DNA of 64,000 nucleotides from Aliarcobacter cibarius (GCF_013372265.1 NZ_CP054051.1:544263-608262), one strand, 5' to 3'; counted from the stretch's first letter, positions 21,957-31,778 are shown. A program made the numbers and translations. Notes: generated by a model not told the origin, from the sequence alone.

Positions 21957-22053
21957 CTTTGGTTTACTATCTTATTAAGCATATTTATTATGTTTAATTA
22001 GTGTTTATTAATATAGATACAAATATGAAATACAAATAAAGACTTTAACATTA
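21957..22053 (+). other. 23S trailer with 3' arms of processing stalk
   Basis: 21957-21985 pairs with 18912-18939 and 22037-22053 pairs with 18778-18794. Segments between them, such as ATATGAAA near 22024, also complement the upstream spacer in places, so the stalk is long and interrupted. Confidence 0.7.
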
Positions 22054-22112
22054 GATTCTCAAAATCACAATTTGAGTGTTAAGAGTTTATTCAAGCTTTT
22101 AACACTCGAATT

Positions 22113-22230
22113 TGCTGGTGGTTAAAGAGAAGTGGAAATACCCAGCCCCATTCCGAACCTGGTAGTCAAGCACTTCATCGCCGATAATACTGCAGGGTCC
22201 CCTTGTGGAAACGTAGGTCGCTGCCAGCTC
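22113..22230 (+). rRNA. rrf: 5S ribosomal RNA
   Basis: About 118 nt. The ends GCTGGTGG and CTGCCAGC pair, and the sequence contains CCATTCCGAACC and GGTCGCTGCCAG typical of 5S. It is the last gene of the rRNA operon. Ends estimated to within a few bases. Confidence 0.95.
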
Positions 22231-22245
22231 TTTGAGTTTTTTCCC

Positions 22246-22297
22246 AAAAGCTTACCTTTTTACATCTTATCGGTGTAAAGTGGTAAGCTTTTTTTTT
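22246..22297 (+). terminator. rRNA operon terminator
   Basis: AAAAGCTTACC (22246-22256) pairs with GGTAAGCTTTT (22282-22292), with a nested TACA/TGTA stem in the loop, and runs into a tract of nine or more T. This is a strong intrinsic terminator. Confidence 0.92.
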
Positions 22298-22624
22298 ATC
22301 TAATATTTATTTATCCCTATGCATCTTACTTCGCACCTAAATATCTCTTTTTTTTATCTTATTACTTTCCTTTATTTCACTTTTTTATTACTCTATATAC
22401 AAGATTGTCTTTATATCACTTGTTTCTGTTTGTTATGTATCAATGTTATACATAAATATTAGTTTCAATCAGGTCAACTATATACTACATATATCTATAT
22501 TCATATTATTACTATATATTTTTTAATCTATGAAGTTATGATTTGTTTTAGAAATACATTTTAAAAATGCTTTACTATTTGATTTTAGTTATGCTATCAA
22601 ATATTTATATTATTTGAATTAGGA
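22298..22624. other. Intergenic region, nothing recognised
   Basis: About 330 bp of very AT-rich DNA between the rRNA terminator and the terminator of the cyclophilin gene. I see no frame with a ribosome-binding site, no tRNA and no clear repeat. Confidence 0.6.
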
Positions 22625-22646
22625 ATTAGGGCAAAAAAGCCCTAAT
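22625..22646 (-). terminator. Hairpin after cyclophilin gene
   Basis: ATTAGGGC (22625-22632) and GCCCTAAT (22639-22646) form an 8-bp stem nine bases after the cyclophilin stop. The U-tract behind it is poor, so termination may be partial. Confidence 0.55.
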
Positions 22647-22654
22647 GTAGTTTT

Positions 22655-23161
22655 CTACTTTCTCTCTAATATCTCTATAGATATAATCTCATCTCTTTGT
22701 TTTATTTTATCAAGTACCTCAAAGCTCTCTGTATCATTTGGATTTATTTCTCCAAATACTGTATGATTTCTATCTAAATGAGGACAAGGTACAAAACAGA
22801 TAAAAAATTGACTTCCACCAGTATCTCTTCCTGCATGAGCCATTGAAAGACTCCCTCTATTATGAACTTGTTTAGGAGCATTTACTTCACATTTTATTGC
22901 CCAATCTGGTCCACCTGCACCAGTTCCATCTGGACATCCACCTTGAGCCATAAATCCAGCAATAACTCTATGGAAGTTTAATCCATTATAAAAACCATCA
23001 TTTGCTAATGTTGCAAAATTAGAAACTGTATTAGGAGTTTCTTCATTAAATAATTCAATCCAAATAATACCTTTACTTGTAGTAATTTTAGCAAATTTAA
23101 ATTTTGATAATTCCTCTTTTGTATAGTTGTATTCTTTTAAATCTTTTTTAAATCTAAACAT
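22655..23161 (-). CDS. ppiB: Cyclophilin-type peptidyl-prolyl cis-trans isomerase
   Basis: The 168-residue protein is a single cyclophilin domain. The catalytic motif is NFHRVIAGFMAQGG, followed by GSQFFI and a late segment HLDRNHTVFG. No signal peptide is seen, so it is cytosolic, where cyclophilins speed proline isomerisation during folding. In the drug-binding position, where human cyclophilin A has Trp, this protein has His (PHLDRNH), as in many bacterial forms with weak cyclosporin binding. It starts 18 bp after the FtsI-like gene on the same strand and so is probably co-transcribed with it. Confidence 0.93.
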   Translation of the reverse strand: MFRFKKDLKEYNYTKEELSKFKFAKITTSKGIIWIELFNEETPNTVSNFATLANDGFYNGLNFHRVIAGFMAQGGCPDGTGAGGPDWAIKCEVNAPKQVHNRGSLSMAHAGRDTGGSQFFICFVPCPHLDRNHTVFGEINPNDTESFEVLDKIKQRDEIISIEILERK

Positions 23162-23179
23162 TATTTTCCTTTAAAATTT

Positions 23180-25027
23180 TTATTGAATTATACCCTCTTT
23201 AGGTATTAAATAGTTTAATTTAACTAAGTTTTGAACAATCTCTTTAAACACAGGTACAGCAGATTGTGATGCATAGTAATAGTACCAATTTACACCTGTT
23301 GAATTTGGGTTAAATACAGTAACTCCAATAGTATATGAGTTACCTTTATCATCATTTACAAATCCTACAAAAGAGGAAATATATTTTTTTAGATATTTTC
23401 CACCTCTTGCAATTTGTGCAGTTCCAGTTTTTCCACCAATTTCAAGTCCTGGTATCCTAGCACTTCTTCCTGTTCCTTCATCAACTGTTTTAACCAACAT
23501 TCTTTTCATTTCTAGAGCAGTTTCTTTTGAAATAATTTTTTCAGGTTTATCATCAAATGGTTTGTATTTTTGACCATCATAAGTTATGTGATCAACTATT
23601 CTAGGTGTAACCATAACTCCATCATTATTAAAAACAGAATAAGATTTGATTAATTGAATAAATGTAGATGTCATACCTTGACCATATGAAACAGTTGCTT
23701 TAAAGATATTATCTCTTTTGTCTTTATCATTTGCTGAAAATTGCCATATTTTAGGCATTAAACCTTTTTTCTCATAAGGTAAATCTATTCCAGTTTTTCT
23801 TCCAAATCCAAATTTCTTCATACCTTCAAAAAATTCTGGACCAGTTAATCTTTGCGCAATTTGTAAAGTACCAATATTAGATGAAAAAATTACAATGTCA
23901 TCAAGAGATAAGTAGCTTTTTGTGAATTTATGGTCGTCTTTAATTGTAAACCTTCCAATAGGATATGCACCTTTTCCTCCACCACTATTATATGCTGGAA
24001 AACTTTCATTCTTTTTGATTAAACCTTTATCCATGGCTAAGGAGATGGATAAAGGTTTAACAACAGAACCAGGTTCAAATTGATATTCTACGGCATTTAC
24101 ATTTAAATTTGGAATATCCTCTTGTCTAATTGATTCAGGATTGAATCTATTTGATGATGCCATAGTTAAGATTTTTCCAGTTTTACTTTCCATAATTGCA
24201 ACAATTATCTCATCAGCATTTAGCTTTTTTTTGTGATTGTCAAGTGTAGTTTCATTATTTTTTTGTAATTTTAATGGAATATTTAAATTTAAAGTAGCTC
24301 CATCGACTCTTTGAGTCATTTCAGAATTTTTGTCAAAACTAACATAGTTTATAACGTCTCTTTGTCCTTTTAAAATACCATCTTTTACATTATTTAAATA
24401 AGTGTTGTAATATTTCTCTAAACCTTTAACTCCATTTACTTTAGTTTTACCATTATCTGTCTCAAACTTTGAAATATATCCAATAACTGGAGTTAATGTA
24501 TTTCCGTAAGCAAAACCTCTTTTTTCACCACTTTCACTAATTGTTAATCTCTTAACTAGTTTTGATCCATTTACCATTCTTGCTGTGAAAACGCCCAACT
24601 GACTTAATTTAAAATCTAATTCTTTTAAATTTTTTGCAGATCTTGAATTTATGCTATATGATAAAACTAGGTTACCTGGTGTTTTTTCACCTTCTGTTAA
24701 TTTATCTTTTAAAGTTTTATAATCAATACCACTGTAAATAGAAAAAAGATTTAAAAATAGTTCTTTTTTTTCAGGGCTTATATGTCTAGTATCAATTTCA
24801 GCACGATATAATTTTTTTGATGTAGAAATTTTAAAATTATCTTCACTTATAATATCTCCTCTAACAGGAAGTTCTTTTTTTTCAGCTTTTAGAGAAATTG
24901 AATGTTTTTTATCGTTTACGGTTCTAAAAATTGATGTTAAAAGAAGAATTACAAAGAAAAATATAAAAGCAAAAAGTATTATTATTTTTTTAGTATTATC
25001 AATTTCAAAGATTTTATTTGATGACAT
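23180..25027 (-). CDS. ftsI: FtsI/PBP2-type peptidoglycan transpeptidase
   Basis: The 615-residue class B penicillin-binding protein has a short cytosolic tail, one transmembrane helix (about residues 12-33), a dimerisation domain beginning near LPVRGDI, and a transpeptidase domain. The three active-site motifs are present: SVVK within EPGSVVKPLS, SSN in IFSSNIG, and KTGTAQ. It cross-links septal or side-wall peptide stems in the periplasm. The frame is open to 25090, but ATG at 25027 is chosen because a longer form would overlap the divergent ftsW and lengthen the tail with hydrophobic residues. Divergence from ftsW supports FtsI over PBP2, without proof. Confidence 0.85.
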   Translation of the reverse strand: MSSNKIFEIDNTKKIIILFAFIFFFVILLLTSIFRTVNDKKHSISLKAEKKELPVRGDIISEDNFKISTSKKLYRAEIDTRHISPEKKELFLNLFSIYSGIDYKTLKDKLTEGEKTPGNLVLSYSINSRSAKNLKELDFKLSQLGVFTARMVNGSKLVKRLTISESGEKRGFAYGNTLTPVIGYISKFETDNGKTKVNGVKGLEKYYNTYLNNVKDGILKGQRDVINYVSFDKNSEMTQRVDGATLNLNIPLKLQKNNETTLDNHKKKLNADEIIVAIMESKTGKILTMASSNRFNPESIRQEDIPNLNVNAVEYQFEPGSVVKPLSISLAMDKGLIKKNESFPAYNSGGGKGAYPIGRFTIKDDHKFTKSYLSLDDIVIFSSNIGTLQIAQRLTGPEFFEGMKKFGFGRKTGIDLPYEKKGLMPKIWQFSANDKDKRDNIFKATVSYGQGMTSTFIQLIKSYSVFNNDGVMVTPRIVDHITYDGQKYKPFDDKPEKIISKETALEMKRMLVKTVDEGTGRSARIPGLEIGGKTGTAQIARGGKYLKKYISSFVGFVNDDKGNSYTIGVTVFNPNSTGVNWYYYYASQSAVPVFKEIVQNLVKLNYLIPKEGIIQ

Positions 25028-25055
25028 ATTTATCCATAATATTATATAATAAGAT

Positions 25056-26291
25056 ATGAATTTTAGCGAAAACAATATTAAACAAAACAATTATAATCCT
25101 ATATTAGGACAGGCAGATTATTATCTGTTTATTTTAGTGTCAATTTTAGTAATAATGAGCATGATTTTTTCATACTCATTAACTGTTTATACAGTAGAAT
25201 TTTTTGGTTATGAAAGATACCATTTTTTCTTAAGACAATTTGTTGTTGGTGTAGCATCAATAGCAATAATGTGGTTTTTGTCTAAATCTGATCCAGCTAA
25301 AATTTTAGGTAAAATTGGAATGTTTTGTTTTGTTTTCTTTTTTGCATTAATGGTTGTAATGCCTATTCTTCCAGGATTTTTAGTAACTGAGTCAGGAGGT
25401 GCTAATAGATGGATTAGGCTTCCAGGTTTTTCTCTATCTCCTGTAGAGTTTTTTAAAATAGGATTTGTATATTTTATCTCTTGGTCATTTAATAGAAAAG
25501 TTTTAAATCAGCCTAAAAAGGGTTTAATTGGTGACACTATAATTCTTGCTCCATATTTTTTATTTTTTATGATAGTTGTTTTTATTATTGCATTTTTACA
25601 AAAAGATTTGGGACAAGTTGTTCTTTTAGGAGCAATTTTAGTTGTGTTGATAATTTTTGCGAATAGGTCATTTAAAATATTTTTAGCTTTAGGTGGTTTA
25701 GCTGTAATTGGAGTTGTTGGATTAATTATTGCAGCACCTCACAGAATAAAAAGAATTCATTCATGGTGGTCAATGGTTCAAGATGGAATATTATCTGTTC
25801 TACCATCTTCTTTTGAAACATATTTAAGAATTGATGATTTACCTGAGCCATATCAAGTTTCATATTCATTAAAGGCAATAAATAATGGTGGTTTTTTTGG
25901 ACAAGGAATAGGCTTAGGAGATGTAAAATTAGGTTTCTTATCTGAAGTTCATACAGACTTCGTTTTAGCTGGAATCACTGAAGAATTAGGGCTTTTAGGT
26001 TTAGCTTTTATAGCATTTATTATTTTAATGATTATTTGGAGAATATTTAAAATAAGTAGAAGAGTGGAAAATAAAATCTATCATCTTTTTACAGTTAGTG
26101 TTGCACTGATGATAATTGTAGCATTTATTATAAATTCTTATGGAATTTCTGGAATGATACCAATAAAGGGTATTGCTGTTCCGTTTCTATCATATGGAGG
26201 TTCATCTATGCTCGCAATGTCAATAGCTATCGGATTGGTTTTATCTATAAGTAGAACAATAAGATTTGATTTTAAGGTTAAAAATGGGTAA
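25056..26291 (+). CDS. ftsW: FtsW-type SEDS peptidoglycan polymerase
   Basis: The 411-residue SEDS protein has about ten transmembrane helices. Family motifs are visible: GGANRWIRLPGFSLSPVEFFK is seen in its parts GANRWI and SPVEF, QKDLGQ in the middle, and the C-terminal PIKGIAVPFLSYGGSS. FtsW polymerises lipid II together with a class B PBP during division. Next to murG and divergent from an FtsI-like gene, it is better called FtsW than RodA. Its end overlaps murG by 8 bp, so the two are translationally coupled. Confidence 0.9.
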   Translation: MNFSENNIKQNNYNPILGQADYYLFILVSILVIMSMIFSYSLTVYTVEFFGYERYHFFLRQFVVGVASIAIMWFLSKSDPAKILGKIGMFCFVFFFALMVVMPILPGFLVTESGGANRWIRLPGFSLSPVEFFKIGFVYFISWSFNRKVLNQPKKGLIGDTIILAPYFLFFMIVVFIIAFLQKDLGQVVLLGAILVVLIIFANRSFKIFLALGGLAVIGVVGLIIAAPHRIKRIHSWWSMVQDGILSVLPSSFETYLRIDDLPEPYQVSYSLKAINNGGFFGQGIGLGDVKLGFLSEVHTDFVLAGITEELGLLGLAFIAFIILMIIWRIFKISRRVENKIYHLFTVSVALMIIVAFIINSYGISGMIPIKGIAVPFLSYGGSSMLAMSIAIGLVLSISRTIRFDFKVKNG

Positions 26292-27309
26292 TACAATTGT
26301 AATTACTGGTGGAGGTACCGGAGGACATTTAAAAATTGCTGATGTCTTTATAGATGAATTTGTTAAAAGAGGATTTGAAGTTATTTATATTGGTTCAACT
26401 TCTGGACAAGATATTGCTTGGTTTGAAAATGATAAAAGATTAAAAAAAGCTATTTTCTTGACTACAAGTGGAGTTGTGAATAAGAAAGGTATTCAAAAGT
26501 TACTATCCTTATTCAATATTTTTAAAAGAACTTATGAAAGTTTATTGATATTAAAAAAATATAATGTTAATACTGTTATTTCTGTTGGTGGATTTTCAGC
26601 AGCTCCAACTTCTTTTGCTACAATTTTTAAAAAAGATTGTAATCTTTTTATTCATGAACAAAATTCTGTTATAGGAACTTTAAATAAAAAAACAATGAAG
26701 TTTGCAAAAGGATTTTATTCTTCTTTTTATAGTAACTCAGCAATAAAAGATTATCCAGTAAAAGAAATTTTTTTTGAAAAAAGAAGAGTAAGAAAAGAAT
26801 TGAAAACTATAGCTTTTTTTGGAGGTTCTCAAGGTGCAGTTGCTATAAATAACTTTGCATTAAATTTAGCTTCTAGATTAAATCAAATGGGTATAAAAAT
26901 AATTCATCAAACTGGAGCAAAAGATTTTTCTAGAGTAAAAAATGAGTATGAGAAATTGAAAATTGATGCCGATGTTTTTGATTTTACAAAAGATATTACT
27001 GAAAAGATGTATGAAGCTGATTTTTGCGTAAGTCGAGCAGGAGCTTCTACTCTTTTTGAACTTTGTGCAAATAATCTTCCTACTTTTTTTGTACCTTTTA
27101 AATATGCAGCTTCAAATCATCAATATTATAATGCAAAAGCTTTATTAGAAAAAAATCTTTGCTTTTTAGAAAATGAAGATGATTTAAATATTGATAAATT
27201 TTTTGAAATTTTAGACAAAGTAGAATTAGAAAAGATTAGCATTGGTTTAAGAGAATTTATTAAACCTAATGCTATAGAAAAAATAGTTGATGATATATTA
27301 AAACATTAA
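26284..27309 (+). CDS. murG: MurG lipid II-forming N-acetylglucosaminyltransferase
   Basis: The 341-residue enzyme transfers GlcNAc from UDP-GlcNAc to lipid I at the inner face of the membrane. It has the N-terminal glycine-rich loop TGGGTGGHL, ISVGGFSAAP, HEQNSVIG and FGGSQGA, and the donor-binding segment VSRAGASTLFELCANNLP. The frame opens at 26266, but ATG at 26284 places the glycine loop near the N-terminus as in other MurG proteins. The 3' end overlaps the convergent uppP by 12 bp, so no terminator separates them. Confidence 0.95.
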   Translation: MGNTIVITGGGTGGHLKIADVFIDEFVKRGFEVIYIGSTSGQDIAWFENDKRLKKAIFLTTSGVVNKKGIQKLLSLFNIFKRTYESLLILKKYNVNTVISVGGFSAAPTSFATIFKKDCNLFIHEQNSVIGTLNKKTMKFAKGFYSSFYSNSAIKDYPVKEIFFEKRRVRKELKTIAFFGGSQGAVAINNFALNLASRLNQMGIKIIHQTGAKDFSRVKNEYEKLKIDADVFDFTKDITEKMYEADFCVSRAGASTLFELCANNLPTFFVPFKYAASNHQYYNAKALLEKNLCFLENEDDLNIDKFFEILDKVELEKISIGLREFIKPNAIEKIVDDILKH

Positions 27310-28065
27310 AAGAAGTAAAATTCCAAAGAATATCCTATATATTCCAAATGCTACAAATGTAAATTTTTCTAAGAATTTTAAAAATAGTTTAATAACTATC
27401 AATGCCACTAGAAATGATACTATGAATCCAATAGCAAGATTTAAAAAATTTCCATCTTGTAAAATCTCTTCGTAATTTTTGTAAACATCATAAAATGTAG
27501 TAGCACACATAACAGGAACTGCCAAAAGAAATGAAAATTCTGCACTAGCCTTTCTTGTAAAACCAACAAGCATTGCACCAATAATACTTGCACCTGCACG
27601 GCTAGTTCCAGGAATTAGTGCAAAAACTTGAGCTAAACCAATGTAAAAAGCTTGCTTATATGTAACATCTTCAACATCGCTAACATGCTTTTTACTTTCA
27701 TCATAGAATTTTTCAATAATTAAAAAAACTATTCCACCAATTATAAACATCCAAGCAACAATTTCTATGCTAAACATAGCTTTTATTTGTTTTGCTAATA
27801 AGAATCCAACTATACCAAGAGGAATAAATGCTAAAGCAATTTTCATCCAAAGATTTATATGTTTAAATGTAAATTTAGATGGATATACAAAAACTAAAGC
27901 CATAATAGCAGCAAATTGAATAATAATTTCAAAAGCTTTGTTTACACTATTTTGTTCTACACCTAAAAATTTGCTAAGAGCTATTAAGTGTCCTGTTGAA
28001 GAAACAGGAATGAATTCTGTTAATCCTTCAATGATTCCTAAATAAATTGCATCAATCACTGTCAT
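27298..28065 (-). CDS. uppP: Undecaprenyl-diphosphatase
   Basis: The 255-residue inner-membrane protein belongs to the BacA/UppP family. It has the first signature EGLTEFIPVSSTGHL (Glu and His near the active site) and the second signature PGTSRAGASIIGAML with the catalytic arginine, among about eight helices. It dephosphorylates undecaprenyl pyrophosphate to recycle the lipid carrier for cell-wall and other envelope glycans, and overexpression gives bacitracin resistance in other species. Start ATG at 28065 overlaps the stop of mqnA as ATGA, so the two are coupled. It converges on murG. Confidence 0.95.
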   Translation of the reverse strand: MTVIDAIYLGIIEGLTEFIPVSSTGHLIALSKFLGVEQNSVNKAFEIIIQFAAIMALVFVYPSKFTFKHINLWMKIALAFIPLGIVGFLLAKQIKAMFSIEIVAWMFIIGGIVFLIIEKFYDESKKHVSDVEDVTYKQAFYIGLAQVFALIPGTSRAGASIIGAMLVGFTRKASAEFSFLLAVPVMCATTFYDVYKNYEEILQDGNFLNLAIGFIVSFLVALIVIKLFLKFLEKFTFVAFGIYRIFFGILLLLMF

Positions 28066-28736
28066 TTTATACCTTTATTTTTTGTTAGAGTTAAAAAAAG
28101 TTTTAAAGCTCTTTTTTCTTTGTATCCTATATCATAATCAATTTTTTTTAGATATTCTAAAATATCACCTTTTGATATACCACTTCTTTTAGAGTATTTT
28201 TCTAAAATATATTGTGGAATTTTTATTTTCTTTTTATCAAAGTTTTTTGTTAAATCTTTTAACCTTTTTTCATATTTATTGAAACATAAAACAGCAAATA
28301 CAAAAGGTAATTTATATTTATCTTGCCAATATTTAGCTAAATCAATTATATATTCATTTTTATTATTTTTATTTTCAATAAAAAATTTTAAAGCTTTATC
28401 TCCAATAATTACTTCTCCATTTAGATTTAAAACTTTTGCTAAAGCATTTGAAGTTTTTGATTGAAAATCATCTTTTGATTTTTTATTTGGTAGAATTAAA
28501 ACTGAATCTACTTCATTTCTAGCAATTATTCCAAAATCTAAATGTTTTTCATTTCTTGAACCAATTGAAGAGATAAAAGCGCTATGAACTTTTCTTTTTT
28601 TGAAATTGTTTGTAATAACTGATGGATATGATTTTTTGTATTCAATACTTGATTTAAGTTGGTTTGATTTTATATTTTTTTTGATATAAATATGGAAAGG
28701 TAACAAATTTATAAAATCTATTTTTGAGAAAATCAT
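28062..28736 (-). CDS. mqnA: Chorismate dehydratase of the futalosine menaquinone pathway
   Basis: The 224-residue protein fits MqnA, which converts chorismate to 3-enolpyruvyl-benzoate in the first step of the futalosine route to menaquinone, the normal route in Campylobacterota. Visible family features are the N-terminal SKIDFINLLPFH, VHSAFISSIGS near the substrate pocket, the GEVIIGDKAL segment and DLAKYWQDKYKLPFVFA. It is shorter than typical MqnA (about 270-290), mostly because the N-terminal lobe is compact. It lies directly upstream of uppP with a 4-bp overlap. Confidence 0.85.
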   Translation of the reverse strand: MIFSKIDFINLLPFHIYIKKNIKSNQLKSSIEYKKSYPSVITNNFKKRKVHSAFISSIGSRNEKHLDFGIIARNEVDSVLILPNKKSKDDFQSKTSNALAKVLNLNGEVIIGDKALKFFIENKNNKNEYIIDLAKYWQDKYKLPFVFAVLCFNKYEKRLKDLTKNFDKKKIKIPQYILEKYSKRSGISKGDILEYLKKIDYDIGYKEKRALKLFLTLTKNKGIK

Positions 28737-28807
28737 AAAATATAAGCCTTTATTTGTTTTAAATAAAGTTGCTATAATAATATAAAATTAATAAGAGAGG
28801 GTTAAAA

Positions 28808-29029
28808 ATGGTAAAAATAGAGTTTTTAGGTCCAATAGATAAAGATGATATGAATTTAGATATAAAAGACTTGCAAGAGCTTTCTTTAATACTGCAAAAT
28901 GATTCAGATGTTTCTTCATGGTTAGCTTCATGTGCAGTTGCAGTAAATGATACTTTAGTTTCTTCTAAAAGTTTTGAATTGAAAGATGGAGATAAAGTAA
29001 GCTTACTTCCTCCAGTTTGTGGAGGTTGA
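28808..29029 (+). CDS. moaD: MoaD, molybdopterin synthase small subunit
   Basis: The 73-residue beta-grasp protein ends in VCGG, the C-terminal diglycine that is adenylylated and thiocarboxylated to donate sulfur. With MoaE it converts cyclic pyranopterin monophosphate to molybdopterin. AGAGAGGG lies before the ATG and a TATAAT at about 28774. The codons for the final Gly-Gly and the stop (GGAGGTTGA) double as the ribosome-binding site of moaE. Confidence 0.93.
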   Translation: MVKIEFLGPIDKDDMNLDIKDLQELSLILQNDSDVSSWLASCAVAVNDTLVSSKSFELKDGDKVSLLPPVCGG

Positions 29030-29030
29030 T

Positions 29031-29483
29031 TTGTATAGTGAAGATTTGCAAGTTCATAATGGAGCTTTGGAAGTTGAAAAAATTCATAATGCTTGGTATA
29101 ACAAGTATAAAAATTTGAATTATGGGGCTTTTATAACTTTTGTTGGAATAATTAGAGATGAAAATGAAATTGATGGTTTATCATTTGATGTTTATGAACC
29201 AATTCTGAAATCTTGGTTTAATTCATGGCAAGAAAGAGCAAAAAAACAAAATGCAATAGTTTTTTTGGCACATAGTAGAGGAGATGTACTGAATCACACA
29301 AGTTCATACATTGCTGGAATTTGTAGTCCAAAAAGAAGAGTTGCTTTAGAGTTAATAGATTTGTTTGTAGAAGATTTTAAAAAAAATGCTCCAATTTGGA
29401 AATATGATTTAAAAGATAAAAAAAGAGTTTATGCAAAAGATAGAAGTCAAGAAATTGACGGAGCAGGAATTTTAGCATGGTGA
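29031..29483 (+). CDS. moaE: MoaE, molybdopterin synthase large subunit
   Basis: The 150-residue catalytic subunit shows YGAFITFVGIIRDENE near residue 40 (family GAxxxFxGxxR), HSRGDVLNHTSSY and SPKRRVALELIDLFVEDFKKNAPIWK with the catalytic lysines in the last part. The frame is open from GTG 29019, but TTG at 29031 is preferred because GGAGG (29021-29025) lies five bases before it. It overlaps the next gene by 7 bp, giving a tight moaD-moaE-PHP transcript. Confidence 0.92.
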   Translation: MYSEDLQVHNGALEVEKIHNAWYNKYKNLNYGAFITFVGIIRDENEIDGLSFDVYEPILKSWFNSWQERAKKQNAIVFLAHSRGDVLNHTSSYIAGICSPKRRVALELIDLFVEDFKKNAPIWKYDLKDKKRVYAKDRSQEIDGAGILAW

Positions 29484-30277
29484 AAAAGAGAGTAGATTTA
29501 CATAATCATACAATTCTTTGTAATCATGCAACAGGAAGTGTAGATGAGTATATACAAAGAGCTATAGAACTTGGAATTGATGAATATGGATTTTCTTGTC
29601 ATGCACCTATGACTTATGATCCAAAATATAGAATGAAAATAGAAGAAAAGGCTATTTATGAAAAATGGATAAATGATGCAAAAGGTAAATATAAAGATGT
29701 TATAAAAGTTCTTTTAGCATATGAGGTTGATTATTTAAATGGTTATATGCTTGATGAAATATTAAATGCTAAAGTTGATTATTTAATAGGTTCTGTACAT
29801 TTTCTGCAAAATAAGAATGAGATGTGGGGATTTGATAATCCCGAATTTATTGGAGTATACGCTAGTGTAGATATTGATAAGGTTTGGGAAGATTATTTTT
29901 TTGCAATAAAATCTATGGCAAAGACAGGATATTTTGATATAGCCGGTCATTTGGATTTAATAAAAGTATTTAGATTTTTACCTAAAAAAGATATAAGATT
30001 AATTGCAAAAGAGGCTTTAAAAGAGATAAAAAAATCAAATATGGTTATAGAGATAAATCCTGCTGGACTTAGGAAACCAATAGGGGAAACTTATCCATCA
30101 AGACAAATTTTAGAAGAAGCTTATGACTTAGGGATTAATATAACTTTTGGCTCAGATGCACATAGTATTGAACATATAGGTTTTGGTTATGAAGAGTCTG
30201 TATCTTTAGTAAGAGAGATAGGGTATAAAAGTTGTGTTACTTTTGAAAATAGAGATAGGAAATTGGTTGATTTTTAA
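29477..30277 (+). CDS. hisJ: PHP-domain histidinol-phosphatase (HisJ type)
   Basis: The 266-residue protein has the PHP metal centre: VDLHNHT at the N-terminus, SCHAPM, the Glu in YEVDYL, IGSVHFL, AGHLDLIK and the C-terminal TFGSDAHSIEHIG. The pattern is that of the trinuclear-metal histidinol phosphatases, which give histidinol from histidinol phosphate in histidine synthesis. Other PHP phosphoesterases are possible. ATG at 29477 lies inside the end of moaE. There is no his gene nearby, so the location is not informative. Confidence 0.82.
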   Translation: MVKKRVDLHNHTILCNHATGSVDEYIQRAIELGIDEYGFSCHAPMTYDPKYRMKIEEKAIYEKWINDAKGKYKDVIKVLLAYEVDYLNGYMLDEILNAKVDYLIGSVHFLQNKNEMWGFDNPEFIGVYASVDIDKVWEDYFFAIKSMAKTGYFDIAGHLDLIKVFRFLPKKDIRLIAKEALKEIKKSNMVIEINPAGLRKPIGETYPSRQILEEAYDLGINITFGSDAHSIEHIGFGYEESVSLVREIGYKSCVTFENRDRKLVDF

Positions 30278-30348
30278 ATATATTTGCTTTAGGTAGTTTT
30301 TTTGAAAAATTAGATACAATTTAAGCTTAAAATTTTTGGAGTTATAAA

Positions 30349-31776
30349 ATGGGAAAATTTGTAAATAGTATAGAAGAATTCTTTAGTTTTTGTAAAGAGA
30401 ATGAAGTAAAATTTGTAGATTTTAGATTTACAGATTTAAAGGGTACATGGCACCATGTAACATATAATTTTAAAGCAATAAATAGTGATTTACTAGCTAA
30501 TGGTATGCCTTTTGATGGATCATCAATTGATGCTTGGCAACCAATTCATAAATCAGATATGATATTAAAACCAGATGTTCCTACTGCTTTTTTAGACCCA
30601 TTTACAGCTGATAGTACAATTATTGTTATTTGTGACGTTTACGATATTTATGAAAATAAAATGTATGAAAAATGTCCAAGATCTATTGCAAAAAAAGCAG
30701 TAGAACATTTAGCAGAAGCAAATATTGGTGATGTTGCTTATTTTGGACCAGAAAATGAATTTTTTATTTTTGATGATGTAAAAATAATAGACAGTGTAAA
30801 TGAATCTTATTTTAGAGTTGATTGCGAAGATGGTGAATGGAATGATGCAAAAAACTATGAAGGTGGAAATATTGGGCATAGAGCTAGACTTAAAGGTGGA
30901 TATTTCCCAGTAGCTCCAATTGACAATGGTGTTGATATAAGAGCTGAAATGATGCATGTACTAGAACAAGTTGGACTTGAAGTAGTACTTGGTCATCATG
31001 AAGTTGCACAAGGACAGCATGAAATTGGTATTGTTTTTGGTGATTTAATTGAAGCTAGTGATAATGTTCAAAAGTTAAAATATGTTATAAAAATGGTAGC
31101 ACATTTAAATGGTAAGAGTGCAACATTTATGCCTAAACCACTTTATGGTGATAATGGAAGTGGAATGCATGTTCATCAATCTATTTGGAAAAATGGTAAA
31201 AATCTTTTCTATAAACAAGGTGAATATGGTAATTTAAGTGATGTTGCAAGATGGTATATTGGTGGAATTTTTAAACATGCTAGAGCACTTGCTGCATTTA
31301 CAAATCCATCGACAAATTCTTATAAAAGATTGATTCCTGGATTTGAAGCACCTTCAATTCTAACTTACTCTTCTCAAAATAGAAGTGCATCTTGTAGAAT
31401 TCCTTATGGAGCAGGTGAGAAATCAACAAGAGTTGAGATGAGATTCCCTGATTCTACAGCTTGTCCATATTTAGCATTTTCAGCTATGCTTATGGCAGGG
31501 CTTGATGGAATTAAAAATCAATATGAACCAATAGGTCCTATGGATGATGATTTATATGAACTTACTTTAGATGAGATTAGAGAAAGAGATATTCCTCAAA
31601 TGCCTCATACTTTAAGAGGATCTTTAGAAGCATTAATTAGAGATAATGAATTTTTAAAACCAGTGTTTACTAAAAAAATGATAGATACATATCAACATTA
31701 TAAATTTTCAACACAAGTTTGGCCTTACGAAGCAAGACCTACACCATTTGAATTTAAAACTATGTATTCTTGCTAA
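30349..31776 (+). CDS. glnA: Glutamine synthetase, type I
   Basis: The 475-residue enzyme makes glutamine from glutamate, ammonia and ATP as a cytosolic dodecamer. It has FDGSSIDAW with the substrate loop near the N-terminus, [11 protein letters not shown], the ATP region [10 protein letters not shown], the glutamate-flap PGFEAP, and RSASCRIP. A tyrosine in DDDLYELT sits where the adenylylated Tyr of the enterobacterial enzyme lies, so GlnE-type control is possible. TTGGAG precedes the ATG. It is monocistronic with a long palindrome downstream. Confidence 0.97.
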   Translation: MGKFVNSIEEFFSFCKENEVKFVDFRFTDLKGTWHHVTYNFKAINSDLLANGMPFDGSSIDAWQPIHKSDMILKPDVPTAFLDPFTADSTIIVICDVYDIYENKMYEKCPRSIAKKAVEHLAEANIGDVAYFGPENEFFIFDDVKIIDSVNESYFRVDCEDGEWNDAKNYEGGNIGHRARLKGGYFPVAPIDNGVDIRAEMMHVLEQVGLEVVLGHHEVAQGQHEIGIVFGDLIEASDNVQKLKYVIKMVAHLNGKSATFMPKPLYGDNGSGMHVHQSIWKNGKNLFYKQGEYGNLSDVARWYIGGIFKHARALAAFTNPSTNSYKRLIPGFEAPSILTYSSQNRSASCRIPYGAGEKSTRVEMRFPDSTACPYLAFSAMLMAGLDGIKNQYEPIGPMDDDLYELTLDEIRERDIPQMPHTLRGSLEALIRDNEFLKPVFTKKMIDTYQHYKFSTQVWPYEARPTPFEFKTMYSC

Positions 31777-31778
31777 TA

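Noticed and set aside
25028..25090. Longer N-terminus of the FtsI-like protein from 25090
   Set aside because: It would overlap divergent ftsW and add an unusual hydrophobic leader; ATG at 25027 gives the normal class B PBP layout.
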